Source: Actinorhabdospora filicis
GTDB lineage: Bacteria > Actinomycetota > Actinomycetes > Mycobacteriales > Micromonosporaceae
Direction of reading: 5' to 3'
Assembly: GCF_030269765.1 (NCBI RefSeq)
Contig: NZ_BSTX01000006.1
Span: 124,001-188,000, forward strand
DNA length: 64,000 bases
In this document: positions 33,658 through 44,099 of the stretch, piece after piece
How positions within the stretch are numbered: position 1 is the first letter of the stretch
Layout: every line of letters begins with the position of its first letter
Notes under the pieces: generated by a model
Told to the model about the DNA's origin: nothing
The model's input: the letters and a program-made list of their open reading frames with translations, nothing else
Databases searched by the model: none
Position numbers and translations under genes: made by a program

Positions 33658-34761
33658 CTAGGCCCTCCGGCGTCCGCGAGGGCGCCGCCGCAGTAGCAGC
33701 GTCACCAGCACGACCGCCACGGCGAGCGCGACACCGGCGGCGTACAGCCACCAGGGCAGGCCCTCTGCGAGCGGTTCGGCGGTGGCGGTGAGGACCCGGT
33801 GGCCCTTGGTGTCGGCGATGTAGACGGTGCCGGTGGTCGCGACCGCGATGGGGCCGGTGTAGACCTCGGCGAGGGTGAGGGCGGTGGACACCGCGCCGCC
33901 CGCGCTCAGCCGCAGGACGGTGCCCGTGCCGGTGAGGACGAGGACGTCGGCGCCCTGCGCGGTCACCGACAGGACCTGCGAGAGCGCGGTCTGGGCCGGC
34001 GGCCAGGCGGCCTCGGTGGTCACGGTCCACTCGGTGTCGGTGGGGGTCGTGACGGTGCCGATGCGGCCGTCCTTGAGGCGCTGGAGCAGCCCGCCGGCGT
34101 CGGCGATCCAGACCGCGCCGTCGGTGGTGACGGCCAGCCCGGTCGGGTAGGGCACGGGGATGCCCAGGGCCTCGCCGGAGGCGACCAGGATCTCGCCGCC
34201 GCCGTTCCCGGCGACGGTGCGCATCGGCTGTCCGGGCAGGGAGCCGAGGACGCGGTGGCCGGAGGAGTCGCCGATGTAGACGGTCCCGTCGGGTGCCACG
34301 GCCAGGGCGGCGGGGACGCCGACCTCGTCGGCGAAGACGCGGGCGGTGCGGTCGGGCGAGACGGCCAGAACGCGCGGGGTCGCGCCGGAGTCGGCGAGGT
34401 AGACGGTGCCGTCGCGCCCGGCGGCCAGGGCGGTGACGGCGTCGACGGCCAGCTTTCCGCCCGCCAGGAGCTCGGTGGGCTCGGCGGAGGAGACGTCGAG
34501 GGTGCGGATGGTGCCGTCGGCGGCGACCGAGCGCACCGCGCGGGTGCCGGCGTCACCGATGTGGACGGTTCCGGACGCGGTCACCGCGAGCGCCACGGGC
34601 CGGTCCAGCCGCGCGTTTCCGGCGGGACCGCCGTCCCCGTCGGCGCCGCTTTGCCCCGTGCCCGCGAACGTGGTGAGGGCGGGGCCGGCGGCGTGGGCGG
34701 GAGCCGCGACGGCGAGGATCGCGAGGATCAATACGGGCGTGCACAGCCGCCTGTGAAACAT
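33658..34761 (-). CDS. Secreted or cell-wall NHL-repeat beta-propeller protein with C-terminal anchor
   Basis: A 367-residue protein with a signal peptide cleaved near AHA (residue ~24), then about six NHL-type propeller blades recognised by repeated GTVY(I/L)(A/G)D and DPxGTVY-like strands, for example GTVYIGDSSGHRV (~153-165). A transmembrane helix (~338-359) and an Arg-rich tail end the protein, so it is anchored with the propeller outside. NHL domains bind proteins, RNA or ligands. No neighbour shares its strand and spacing closely enough to imply an operon. Confidence 0.8.
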   Translation of the reverse strand: MFHRRLCTPVLILAILAVAAPAHAAGPALTTFAGTGQSGADGDGGPAGNARLDRPVALAVTASGTVHIGDAGTRAVRSVAADGTIRTLDVSSAEPTELLAGGKLAVDAVTALAAGRDGTVYLADSGATPRVLAVSPDRTARVFADEVGVPAALAVAPDGTVYIGDSSGHRVLGSLPGQPMRTVAGNGGGEILVASGEALGIPVPYPTGLAVTTDGAVWIADAGGLLQRLKDGRIGTVTTPTDTEWTVTTEAAWPPAQTALSQVLSVTAQGADVLVLTGTGTVLRLSAGGAVSTALTLAEVYTGPIAVATTGTVYIADTKGHRVLTATAEPLAEGLPWWLYAAGVALAVAVVLVTLLLRRRPRGRRRA

Positions 34762-34915
34762 GGAAATGTGTCTACCAGTCGAACCGCATGATCAATTCGG
34801 ATGAACGGACGGCTACGCCCGGCCAATCCGTTATTGACTCATCATCCGACCATTGTGGATTCGCGCCGCGCAATTCCTAGATCAATTCCGCCCGGCTCGC
34901 GCGGCGCATTTTCGA

Positions 34916-35515
34916 TCAACGCCGAACGGCGTCCAGTACCGGCCCGATCACGGTGAAGGCCGCCTCGGTGAGCGCCAGTGGGTCCTCGGCGCCCTCGCTG
35001 GCCACCCAGCGGTGCAGGACGGTCCCAAACGCGCTCAGCGCGGTGCCCGCCGCCAGCCGCGGCCGCAGATCGTCGGCGCCGAGCCCGGCGCGTGCGGCCA
35101 GCGCGGCCGTCAGCTCGTCCTGCCAGGCGCTCACCCGCTCCAGGAAGCGGGCGAGCAGCGCGGGGGTCGTCAGGACCAGCCGGACCACCGGCAGCGCGTC
35201 CCCGGCGTGCCCGGCGCAGGCCGCGATCGGGGCCGTGACGGCGTGGCGCAGCGCCAGTGACGGGGGCTCGGACTCCGGCCGCGCGGCCAGCGTGGCGGCC
35301 ATGTCGCCGCCCATGTCGGTCAGCAGGCGCACGACGACGTCCTCTTTGGACGCGAAGTGCCGGAAGAAGGTGCGCCGGGAGACGCCCGCGGTGGCCGCGA
35401 TCTGGTCGACGGTGACGGCGTCGAAGCCGTCGGCGGCCATCAGGCGCAGCGCGGCACCGGTCAGTTCGCCGGTCACGAGCAGGCGCATCCGGGCGGTCAG
35501 GCTGGGTGTCTCCAC
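34916..35515 (-). CDS. TetR-family transcriptional regulator
   Basis: A 199-residue regulator starting at GTG (an in-frame ATG lies 9 codons later). The helix-turn-helix spans about residues 20-65 with GFDAVTVDQIAATAGVSRR (29-47) and TFFRHFASKEDVV. The C-terminal ligand domain is helical. It diverges from a short-chain dehydrogenase gene over a gap with inverted TGACACT repeats and probably represses that gene and itself. Confidence 0.9.
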   Translation of the reverse strand: METPSLTARMRLLVTGELTGAALRLMAADGFDAVTVDQIAATAGVSRRTFFRHFASKEDVVVRLLTDMGGDMAATLAARPESEPPSLALRHAVTAPIAACAGHAGDALPVVRLVLTTPALLARFLERVSAWQDELTAALAARAGLGADDLRPRLAAGTALSAFGTVLHRWVASEGAEDPLALTEAAFTVIGPVLDAVRR

Positions 35516-35558
35516 CCGGACATGCTACGTCATGCCAGCTTGGCACTCAAGGTCTACT

Positions 35559-35573
35559 TGACACTCAGTGACA
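35559..35573. promoter_or_regulatory. Putative TetR operator between the TetR and SDR genes
   Basis: TGACACT-C-AGTGACA is a one-mismatch palindrome (35559-35573), overlapping a TTGACA -35-like hexamer (35558-35563) for the rightward gene. GAGTGTCA follows at 35584-35591, forming a second, perfect 8-bp arm with TGACACTC. Placement and symmetry fit a TetR site. Confidence 0.5.
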
Positions 35574-35594
35574 CCATGCGCCAGAGTGTCAGGC

Positions 35595-36500
35595 GTGAAG
35601 AAGCAACCCTGGACCGACGCCGACATCCCCGACCTCGACGGCCGCGTCCATCTCGTCACCGGGGCCTCCGGCGGCCTCGGACTCGCCACCGCCCGCGCGC
35701 TGGCCGCCCACGGCGCCCACGTCGTCCTCGCCGTCCGCGACACCGCCAAAGGCGCCCGCGCCGCCGCGGCCATCACCGCCGCGCACCCCGGCGCGCGCCT
35801 CGACGTCGAGGAACTCGACCTGCTCGACCCCGCCTCGATCCGCGCGCTCGCCGCGCGCCTGGAGCGCCTCGACGTCCTGGTCAACAACGCCGGGGTGATG
35901 GGCCCGCCGCGCACCCTCACCCCCGAGGGCCACGAGATCCAGTTCGCGGCCAACCACCTCGGCCACTTCGCGCTCACCGGGCTGCTGCTGGACCGGCTGG
36001 CGGCCGGGCGCGACCCGCGCGTGGTCACCGTCAGCTCGACGGTGCACCGGCAGGGGCGGATGCGCTTCGACGACCTCACGGGGGAACGCGGCTACACCCC
36101 GATGGGCTTCTACAACATGTCCAAGCTGGCCAACGCGATCTTCGGGACCGAGCTGCACCGGCGGCTCACCGCCGCCGGGAGCCCGGTCCGCAGCGTCCTC
36201 GCCCACCCCGGCTACACCCGCACGGGCCTCCAGACCCGCTCGACCACCGGGGTGTGGAAGCTGCTGCTGGGCGGCATCGGCAACCCGCTCCTGGCCCAGC
36301 CCGCCGAGCGCGGCGCGTGGCCGCAGCTGTACGCGGCGACCTCACCGGAGGCGGTGGCGGGCGGCTTCTATGGGCCCGGCGGACTCGCCGAACTGCGTGG
36401 GCATCCCGTCGCGGTGAAGCTCTCGGCCGACGCGCTCGATCCGGAGAACGGCGGGCGCCTGTGGCGGGTCTCCGAGGAGGCCACGGGCGTGGCGTACTAG
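35595..36500 (+). CDS. Short-chain dehydrogenase/reductase
   Basis: About 301 residues from the GTG at 35595, chosen because it gives the usual N-terminus (VKKQPWTDADIPDLDGR); starts at 35568 or 35586 are also in frame. The Rossmann motif TGASGGLG (~22-29), NNAGVMG (~95-101), the catalytic Ser in TVSSTVH (~142) and the YNMSK pair (Tyr ~171, Lys ~175) are all present, as in retinol dehydrogenase-like SDRs. It diverges from a TetR gene that likely represses it. Substrate unknown. Confidence 0.87.
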   Translation: MKKQPWTDADIPDLDGRVHLVTGASGGLGLATARALAAHGAHVVLAVRDTAKGARAAAAITAAHPGARLDVEELDLLDPASIRALAARLERLDVLVNNAGVMGPPRTLTPEGHEIQFAANHLGHFALTGLLLDRLAAGRDPRVVTVSSTVHRQGRMRFDDLTGERGYTPMGFYNMSKLANAIFGTELHRRLTAAGSPVRSVLAHPGYTRTGLQTRSTTGVWKLLLGGIGNPLLAQPAERGAWPQLYAATSPEAVAGGFYGPGGLAELRGHPVAVKLSADALDPENGGRLWRVSEEATGVAY

Positions 36501-36567
36501 CCGCCACCTCGCCGCGGCCTCGCCGTCACCGGAGATCATCTGCTCAGCGCGTCCCGCCCGCAGAGAG

Positions 36568-38154
36568 CTACGGGGGAGGCGGGGCGGACATCGAGACGGC
36601 GGGGAGCGGGCGCAGGACCGGCCCGCTTCCCGCCAGCTCCACCGTCACCTCCGCCCGGCGGCCGCTGATCCGCAGGGTCGCGACCATGTTCCCGAAGTAC
36701 GGCCCGGCGAGCCTGCGCCACCGCACCGAAGATCGCCACCGCCACAGCGCCGCCGCCAGGGGGTGCCACCACCCGGCCCGGAAGAAGGGCCGCAGCCAGC
36801 GCGGGACGCGATTGTGCAGCGGCGAGCACACCAGCTGGAACACCCGCGCGCCCACCGGCCGATCGAAGAACGCCTCGGCCACATAGCCGTGGTGGACGTC
36901 GCCCGACAGCACCGAGACCGTCGCCGCGCCGCGCTCGGCCGCGCCCCGGATCAGCCGCGCCAGCCGCTCCGAGGACGCCCGGAACGCCGCCCAGTGCTCC
37001 AGGTCGGCCGCCTGCCGCAACCGCTCGGCGAACCGGCCCCGCCACCCCGGGCGGCGGCACGCCGCCTCGTTCATCGCCTGCACCCGGTCGATCACGTGCG
37101 GTAGCAGCCACGGCAGCGACGAGCCGATCAGCAGATGGTCGACGTCGCCCTCGGCGTTGGCCTCCAGCCACGCGAACTCCCCGTCGCCGACCATCGCCCG
37201 GCCCTCGCGCAGGATCCGTCCCGAGCGGGTGTCGGTCATGATCAGCCGCGTGCGGCCCAGATCGCGCCGGTAGCTCCAGCGCGTCCCTTTCGCCCCGTCG
37301 GCCTCCCGGATCGCCGCGCGCGCGAACTCGCGCAGGACCCCGTGGGCGTCACCGCCGTCCCGCCCGGCGTGCATGACGGCCTTGACGGTGTCGTCGGCGG
37401 CCAGCTCGGCGGGGGAGAGGTTGCCCAGGTGCTGGTACACCCAGTACGACACCAGCGCCGCCTCTTCGCGCTCGGCCCACCAGGCGGTCGCCTCGATGGC
37501 CTCGCGCCACGCCAGCGAGGTGTTCCAGTCGTCGCGGACGTCGTGGTCGTCGAAGATCATCGCCGTGGGGACCGTGGAGAGCAGGTACCGGATCGCCGGT
37601 GTCGCCCACGACTCGTGATAGAGCCGGGCGTACTCGGCGTAACCGGCCACCTCCTTGCCCGGCGGGACCGACACGTCCCGGCGCGCGGCGATCCACTCGC
37701 CGGTCGCCTTACTGGTCTCGTCGGCGTAGACCTGATCGCCCAGCAGCACCAGCAGGTCGGGACGCTCGCCGCCGCCCGTCAGCCGCGCGGCGTAGGCGGC
37801 CAGCGCGTCGGTGCCCCACGAGGCGCTCTCGGCCGGGTCCCGCGACTCCGGCATCCGGCACGAACCGAAGACCAGGTGCAGCTCGTCCTGGCGCCCCAGC
37901 GTGCGCACCGACGGCGCGTCGGCGCCCTCGCGCGGCCAGCGCGTCACCCCGTCCAGCCGCACGTCGTAGGAGGTCACCGAACCAGGTTCCAGGCCGTCCA
38001 GGACCACCAGCGCGTAATGATGACCGGCGACGGTGAACGTCGGCGAGACGCGCCCGGCGACGGCGACGTCGCACGGCGCGTCCGTCTCCACCCACACGGT
38101 CGCCGAGACCGCGTCGACGTGACGGAGCAGGGGACCCAGGACGAGGTCGGGCAT
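36568..38154 (-). CDS. PhoD-like phosphatase/phosphodiesterase
   Basis: A 528-residue protein from the ATG at 38152-38154, with GAGGAG upstream. An N-terminal fibronectin-like domain (~1-95) leads into a metallophosphatase core with LVFGSCRMPE (~103-112), LLGDQVYAD (~147-155), IFDDHDVRDDWN (~204-215) and SGDVHHGYVAEAFF (~410-423), which supply the di-metal ligands of the PhoD/alkaline phosphatase D family. There is no Tat signal, unlike classical secreted PhoD, so it is probably cytosolic. It acts on phosphomonoesters or diesters; substrate unknown. Confidence 0.87.
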   Translation of the reverse strand: MPDLVLGPLLRHVDAVSATVWVETDAPCDVAVAGRVSPTFTVAGHHYALVVLDGLEPGSVTSYDVRLDGVTRWPREGADAPSVRTLGRQDELHLVFGSCRMPESRDPAESASWGTDALAAYAARLTGGGERPDLLVLLGDQVYADETSKATGEWIAARRDVSVPPGKEVAGYAEYARLYHESWATPAIRYLLSTVPTAMIFDDHDVRDDWNTSLAWREAIEATAWWAEREEAALVSYWVYQHLGNLSPAELAADDTVKAVMHAGRDGGDAHGVLREFARAAIREADGAKGTRWSYRRDLGRTRLIMTDTRSGRILREGRAMVGDGEFAWLEANAEGDVDHLLIGSSLPWLLPHVIDRVQAMNEAACRRPGWRGRFAERLRQAADLEHWAAFRASSERLARLIRGAAERGAATVSVLSGDVHHGYVAEAFFDRPVGARVFQLVCSPLHNRVPRWLRPFFRAGWWHPLAAALWRWRSSVRWRRLAGPYFGNMVATLRISGRRAEVTVELAGSGPVLRPLPAVSMSAPPPP

Positions 38155-38310
38155 GGCGGCTCCTCGGGTGCGCGCTGCCCCGACGCTACTGGATGCCCGC
38201 GACACCGCGCGCCGATCGCCGCCTTCGGGAAAGATCTCCCATCGGCGATGTCCGGTCGGCGCCGACGGCTCCGATCCACGGGTGAAGACCATCGAGCAGA
38301 GGAGAGTCCG

Positions 38311-38720
38311 ATGAAGTTCATGCTGATGACCTACGGCACCCAGGAGGACTACGACGGCATGGCCGGCAAGTCCACCGGCAAGCCCGCCTGGACGCCGGAG
38401 CAGTTCCAGGCGATGGTGGAGTTCATCACCGCGCTGAACAAGAAGCTGGAGGACTCCGGCGTCCTCGTCGAGACCCGCGGCCTCGACCTGCCCGTCCACA
38501 CCCGCCGCGTCACCCACGACAACGGCGAGAACGTGGTCACCGACGGGCCCTACGCCGAGACCCAGGAGGTCCTCGCCGGGTACTGGGTCGTCGACTGCGA
38601 CGGCATCGAGCAGGCCACCGAGATCGCCATGGAACTGAGCAACTGCCCCGGCCCCGAGCACGTCCAGAACGGCGCCTACATCGACATCCGCCCCATCAAC
38701 GACAGCGCCGACGAGCTGCT

Positions 38721-38724
<4 letters not shown>
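38311..38724 (+). CDS. DGPF/YCII-related protein, ECF42 partner
   Basis: A 137-residue alpha-beta protein starting after AGGAGA. It contains the eponymous motif as VVTDGPYAETQEVLAGYW (~81-98). DGPF proteins are encoded beside ECF42 sigma factors in many actinobacteria and are thought to act in the same pathway. The sigma gene overlaps its stop by GTGA (38721-38724), so the two are translationally coupled. Confidence 0.9.
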
Positions 38725-39920
<1,196 letters not shown>

Positions 39921-40543
39921 TCACCTCACCGCCCACCGGCGTGAAACCCAGCCGCAGGAACGCCCGCAGCGACCGCGCGTTGCCCGGTGAGACCGCCGCG
40001 AACACCGGCTCGCCCGCCGGGACCAGCGCCAGCGCGTCGGCCAGCAGCGACGGGCCGTCCCCGCGCCCGGTGGCCGCGGTCTCGATGCTCAGCTCCAGCC
40101 GGCCCGCCAGGCCCGCCGCGAGCGTGACCAGGCCGCGCTCGTCGCCGTGCACGCGCACGCCGGCCCGCAGCCCCAGCGCGTGCCGGACGCGCGGATGCCC
40201 GGCGAGGTCCCCGCGCGCCGGGAGCGTCCCGCCGCCGGTGCCGCGCGCGACGAGGACGGCGTCCAGCACGCCGATCTCCCCGCCCGGCCCGGCGAGCCCG
40301 CGCAGGAAGTCCGGCGCCATCGAGCCGCCGAAACCGTCCGGCGCCAGCGCGGCGACCTCGGCGTCCGGGAGGGCGGTGGCGACGTAGGCCCGCCCGGTGA
40401 GCGCCAGGGAACACTCCAGGCCACCGGGCAGCGGCGGGAGGATCTCGACGGTCCCGTCGGCCTCGGGGAACACGCCGTCGGCGGCGTCGAGGAGGACGGG
40501 CAGCAGGGGGTGGGACATCGGCCGAGACTATCCCCGGCCATCG

Positions 40544-40579
40544 CCTAGCACTGCAAGTCTTGCCTAACACTGCTAGGGT
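40544..40579 (+). promoter_or_regulatory. Likely leaderless promoter with inverted repeat upstream of lipoprotein gene
   Basis: CCTAGCA (40544-40550) and TGCTAGG (40571-40577) form a perfect 7-bp inverted repeat. TAGGGT (40574-40579) is a good -10 placed 6 bases before the ATG, and there is no Shine-Dalgarno site, so transcription may begin at the start codon. The right arm overlaps the -10, as expected for a repressor site. Confidence 0.4.
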
Positions 40580-40585
40580 GGCCTC

Positions 40586-41788
40586 ATGAGAATACGGGGA
40601 ACGGCGGCGCTACTGACGCTCGCCTTACTGCTCAGCGCGTGCGCGAAGCCGGGAACGACCGGAGCGAGCGCGGAGGCACCGGGGGGCACTCTCGGCTTCG
40701 TGAAACACCCGGGCGCGGTCGACTTTCCCGGCGCCCACGACTACGTACCGCCCTCGAAGGGCATCCAGAAGCTCTTCCCGTACGGGCCGTGCGTCCTGGG
40801 ATTCGGGCTCTACTCCACCGGCTACACCCGCGTCGGCGCCATGTGGACCGGCGGTACCGGCTGCGAGAGCCTCACCCTCGCCGAGCGGCCCGCGAACCCG
40901 CCGCACGACGGGCCGAAACCCATCGAGCTCGGAACGCCCTTCGGCGCCAGGCGCGACGTGGTGGACCTCGGCGACGGCGCCCTCCTCGGCATCGGTGAGA
41001 CCAGCCTGGACCGCCGCGCCGCCGACGGGACCGTGACCGTGCTCGGCGAGGGCGTCGAGATCTACCCCGGAAAGGGCGACGCGGAGGGCTCCACGGGCTT
41101 CAGCGACCTGTTCGCCGAGGGCGACCTCGTCCTCATCGCCGGCCGGGTCGACTGGCGCGGGCGCCTCTGGCGCTCCACCGACGGCGGCCGCACCCTGGCC
41201 GAGGTCACCGTGCCCGGCGACACGTCCCCGAACCTGCACATCATCCGCGCGGGCGGACGCCTCGTCGCCGTCGACCCGTGGGCGGCGACCGCCCTCGTCT
41301 CCACCGACGACGGCGCGACCTGGACGCCCGAGGCCGTGACGGGGGTGCCGCCGAACGGATACAACCGCTCGCCCTTCATCGTGCTGGAACGCGAGGGCGG
41401 GTTCCTGGCGGTCGCCTCCCGCGGCTCCGAGGACGGTGGGGAGCAGGCGCCCGTCGTGTTCACCAGCGAAGACGGCCTGAACTGGAGTGACACCGGCGCG
41501 GCCATGGAGGGCGAAGGCTCGGTCCTCGACGCCACCCTCGACGCCGACGGCCGGCTCGTCATCGTGGGCAACACCGGATCGGCGAAGGAGCAGTGCGGCG
41601 TCGTGTGGGCCGAGACCTTCCAGGGGTGGCGGCGCGGTGACCTGGGCTGCCAGGCCTATCCCGCGCGCGTCGTGACGACCCTCGCCGACGGGCGCGTCCT
41701 CATCGCCGGGAACACCGACCTGTGGATCCGCCAGAGCGGCCCGCCGGAGCCGAGGGGCTCCGGCGAGAGCAGCCCCGCCGCGGTCTGA
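40586..41788 (+). CDS. Lipoprotein with Asp-box (BNR) repeats
   Basis: A 400-residue protein with a lipobox LLLSACAKP (Cys19), so it is lipid-anchored outside the cell. Three sialidase-type Asp-boxes are visible, WRSTDGGRTL (~195), VSTDDGATW (~237) and FTSEDGLNW (~291), in a beta-propeller setting. The catalytic residues of sialidases are not evident, so a binding or structural role is as likely. Codon 14 is TTA. A likely leaderless promoter precedes it. Confidence 0.78.
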   Translation: MRIRGTAALLTLALLLSACAKPGTTGASAEAPGGTLGFVKHPGAVDFPGAHDYVPPSKGIQKLFPYGPCVLGFGLYSTGYTRVGAMWTGGTGCESLTLAERPANPPHDGPKPIELGTPFGARRDVVDLGDGALLGIGETSLDRRAADGTVTVLGEGVEIYPGKGDAEGSTGFSDLFAEGDLVLIAGRVDWRGRLWRSTDGGRTLAEVTVPGDTSPNLHIIRAGGRLVAVDPWAATALVSTDDGATWTPEAVTGVPPNGYNRSPFIVLEREGGFLAVASRGSEDGGEQAPVVFTSEDGLNWSDTGAAMEGEGSVLDATLDADGRLVIVGNTGSAKEQCGVVWAETFQGWRRGDLGCQAYPARVVTTLADGRVLIAGNTDLWIRQSGPPEPRGSGESSPAAV

Positions 41789-41872
41789 CGGCGTCCATCC
41801 CCGGGTGGAGATCGTCGGGTCTCCACCCGCGCGCCGATCCGGCGGGCGGCGTCCGTCCATACCGTCGAGGAC

Positions 41873-42346
41873 ATGAGCTCCGAGGCAGTCGCCATCGCCA
41901 TTCCCGCCGCCGTCCTCCTCGTCGGCTGGCGGCAGCTGACCACCCGCCGCGTCGACCGGCCGGGGATCCTCATCCTCGCCGCCGCGCTCACCGTCATGGG
42001 CCTCACCACCGGTGTCATCGACCGCGACCTGCTGCCCCTCAGCATCCTGATGCTCATCGTCGACCTCGCCTTCGCGGCCGGGGCGGGCGCGGCGCGCGCG
42101 GCGTCGGTCCACGTGTGGGTCGACGAGCGGGGCGTCGCGTGGTCGCGGGGGACGTGGTGGACGGTGCTGCTGTGGGCCGGGTCCATCGCCGGGCGCTTCG
42201 GCCTCTACGGCATCGGACTCGCCCTCGGCCTGCGCCCCGAGCCGAAGAGCGCGCTGCTGTTCGCGGGCGTCACCATCGGCGTCCAGGCGGCGCTCGTGGC
42301 GTGGCGCGGCACGCGGATCCGTGCCATGAGTAGTGTCGGCGCGTGA
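41873..42346 (+). CDS. Membrane protein, four-helix, first gene of a sensor-kinase operon
   Basis: A 157-residue protein with about four transmembrane helices (~4-20, ~31-48, ~52-72 and ~97-118) separated by short Arg-rich loops. Its last 4 bases overlap the kinase start (GTGA, 42343-42346). The order (membrane protein, kinase, regulator) suggests a partner of the kinase. No precise family. Confidence 0.7.
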   Translation: MSSEAVAIAIPAAVLLVGWRQLTTRRVDRPGILILAAALTVMGLTTGVIDRDLLPLSILMLIVDLAFAAGAGAARAASVHVWVDERGVAWSRGTWWTVLLWAGSIAGRFGLYGIGLALGLRPEPKSALLFAGVTIGVQAALVAWRGTRIRAMSSVGA

Positions 42347-43419
42347 CCGACTGGCGCCGCTGGGCACCCACGGGAGGCCTCTTCACCACCGCCGTCCTGC
42401 TCGTCGCGGGCGTCCTGGCCTCCGCCGACCAGCTGCGCGGCGGCGCCTTCGACATCGCCCTCGGCGCCGGGCTCCTCCTGTCGCTGGGGGCCACGCTCCT
42501 CCTGCGCCGCCGCAGCGGGCCCTTCGGCGTCCCCGCCCAGATCTACGCGCTCATCGCCGTCGTCGTGGTGTGCCTGGCCGTCGCCGTCCTCACCGACCGC
42601 GACCCGATCGTGTTCGTGCTCCTCTGGAGCGTCGGGATCGCCGCCGTCCGCCACCCGCCGATGTACTCCTTCGCCGTCGGCGGACTCGCCGTCACCGGGC
42701 TCCTCCTCGCCGGCTGGTTCCAGGGCGACGTCCGGCGCGACCTGTACCTGTGCTTCAGCATCAGCATCGCCTACCTCGTGGGCTACTCCGTGCGGCAGCG
42801 CCGCGCGACCCGCGTCGCCGAGGCCCACGAGGCCGTCCACAGTGAACGCGCGCGCATCGCCCGCGAGCTCCACGACCTCCTCGCGCACTCGCTGTCGGCG
42901 CAGGTCGTCCACCTGGAGGCGGCCCGCCTCCAACTGCGCGCCCACGACACCGACGCCGCCCTCGAACGCGTCGAACTCGCCCGCGACCTCGCCCGCCGCG
43001 GCCTGGACGAGGCGCGCTCGGCCGTCGCCGCGCTCCGCGAGGACCTCCCGCCCCTCCCGAGCACCCTGCGGTCCCTGGCCGCCGAGTTCGCCACCGCCAC
43101 CGGCCGCGACTGCGAGGTCGTCATCGACGGCGAACCCCGCCCGCTGCCCACCGAGGCCGCCCTCGCCGTCACCCGCACCGCGCAGGAGGCCCTCACCAAC
43201 GTCCGCCGCCACGCCCCCGGCAGCCCCGCCCGCGTCGTCCTCGCCTTCGGTGCCGCCGAGTGCGTCCTGGAGATCACCAACCCCGCCTCGCCCACCCCCG
43301 GCGAGCCCGGGGGAGGATATGGCCTCGTGGGGATGCGCGAGCGAGCCGAACTGCTGTCCGGGACCCTGGAGACCACCACCGGGGACGTGTTCACCGTGCG
43401 CCTGAGGATCCCGGTGTGA
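42343..43419 (+). CDS. Sensor histidine kinase, NarL/DesK type
   Basis: A 358-residue kinase with five to six N-terminal membrane helices (~12-150), an HisKA_3 domain with phospho-His177 (RIARELHDLLAHS), N-box TAQEALTNVRRHA (~280) and G-box GYGLVGMRERAE. There is little extracytoplasmic sequence, so it probably senses the membrane or a partner such as the upstream membrane protein. Overlaps of 4 bases on both sides couple it to that gene and to the response regulator. Confidence 0.9.
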   Translation: MTDWRRWAPTGGLFTTAVLLVAGVLASADQLRGGAFDIALGAGLLLSLGATLLLRRRSGPFGVPAQIYALIAVVVVCLAVAVLTDRDPIVFVLLWSVGIAAVRHPPMYSFAVGGLAVTGLLLAGWFQGDVRRDLYLCFSISIAYLVGYSVRQRRATRVAEAHEAVHSERARIARELHDLLAHSLSAQVVHLEAARLQLRAHDTDAALERVELARDLARRGLDEARSAVAALREDLPPLPSTLRSLAAEFATATGRDCEVVIDGEPRPLPTEAALAVTRTAQEALTNVRRHAPGSPARVVLAFGAAECVLEITNPASPTPGEPGGGYGLVGMRERAELLSGTLETTTGDVFTVRLRIPV

Positions 43420-44099
43420 CGGCGCGCGTCGTCGTCGCCGAGGACCAGGCCATCGTCCGCGACGGTCTCGTCCTGCTGCTCGGGCTGCTCCCCGGCGTCG
43501 AGGTCGTCGGCGCCGCCGCCGACGGCGAGGAGGCCCTGCGGCTGGTCGCCGAGCACCAACCCGACATCGTCCTGATGGATCTGCGCATGCCCCGCCTGTC
43601 CGGGGTGGCCGCCACCAAACGGGTCCGCGAGGAACACCCCGGCACCCAGGTCGTCGTGCTGACCACCTACGCCGACGACGCCTCGGTGTTCTCCGCGCTG
43701 CGCGCCGGCGCCCGCGGCTTCCTGACCAAGAGCGCCGGCGCCGACGAGATCGCCGCCGCGATCGCCTCGGTCATGGACGGCCACGCCGGACTCGACCCCC
43801 GCGTCCAGGGACGCCTCCTCGACAGCATGACCTCCGGCGCGGTCCCCGCCGCGCCGGTCGCCGGACCGCCGTCCCGCCGCGAGGAGGCCCCCGACGGCCT
43901 CACCCGCCGCGAACGCGAGGTGCTGATCCTGATCGCCGCCGGTCGTTCGAACGCCGAGATCGCCGCGGAGCTGTACGTGAGCGAGGCGACGGTGAAGACG
44001 CACATCAACAACCTCTTCGCCAAGGCCGGACTGCGCACCCGGGCACAGGCGGTGGCCTACGCGTTCCGGCACGGACTGGTGGAGGAGCCGGGGGAGTAG
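43416..44099 (+). CDS. LuxR/NarL-family response regulator
   Basis: A 227-residue regulator from the GTG overlapping the kinase stop. Receiver residues are Asp55 (LMDLRMP), Thr83 (VVLTTYAD) and Lys105 (GFLTKSA). The LuxR helix-turn-helix is at ~160-222 (LTRREREVLILIAAG ... SEATVKTHINNLFAK). The linker is Pro/Ala-rich. Cognate to the preceding kinase; targets unknown, though the epimerase gene after the repeat-rich gap could be examined. Confidence 0.93.
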   Translation: MTARVVVAEDQAIVRDGLVLLLGLLPGVEVVGAAADGEEALRLVAEHQPDIVLMDLRMPRLSGVAATKRVREEHPGTQVVVLTTYADDASVFSALRAGARGFLTKSAGADEIAAAIASVMDGHAGLDPRVQGRLLDSMTSGAVPAAPVAGPPSRREEAPDGLTRREREVLILIAAGRSNAEIAAELYVSEATVKTHINNLFAKAGLRTRAQAVAYAFRHGLVEEPGE

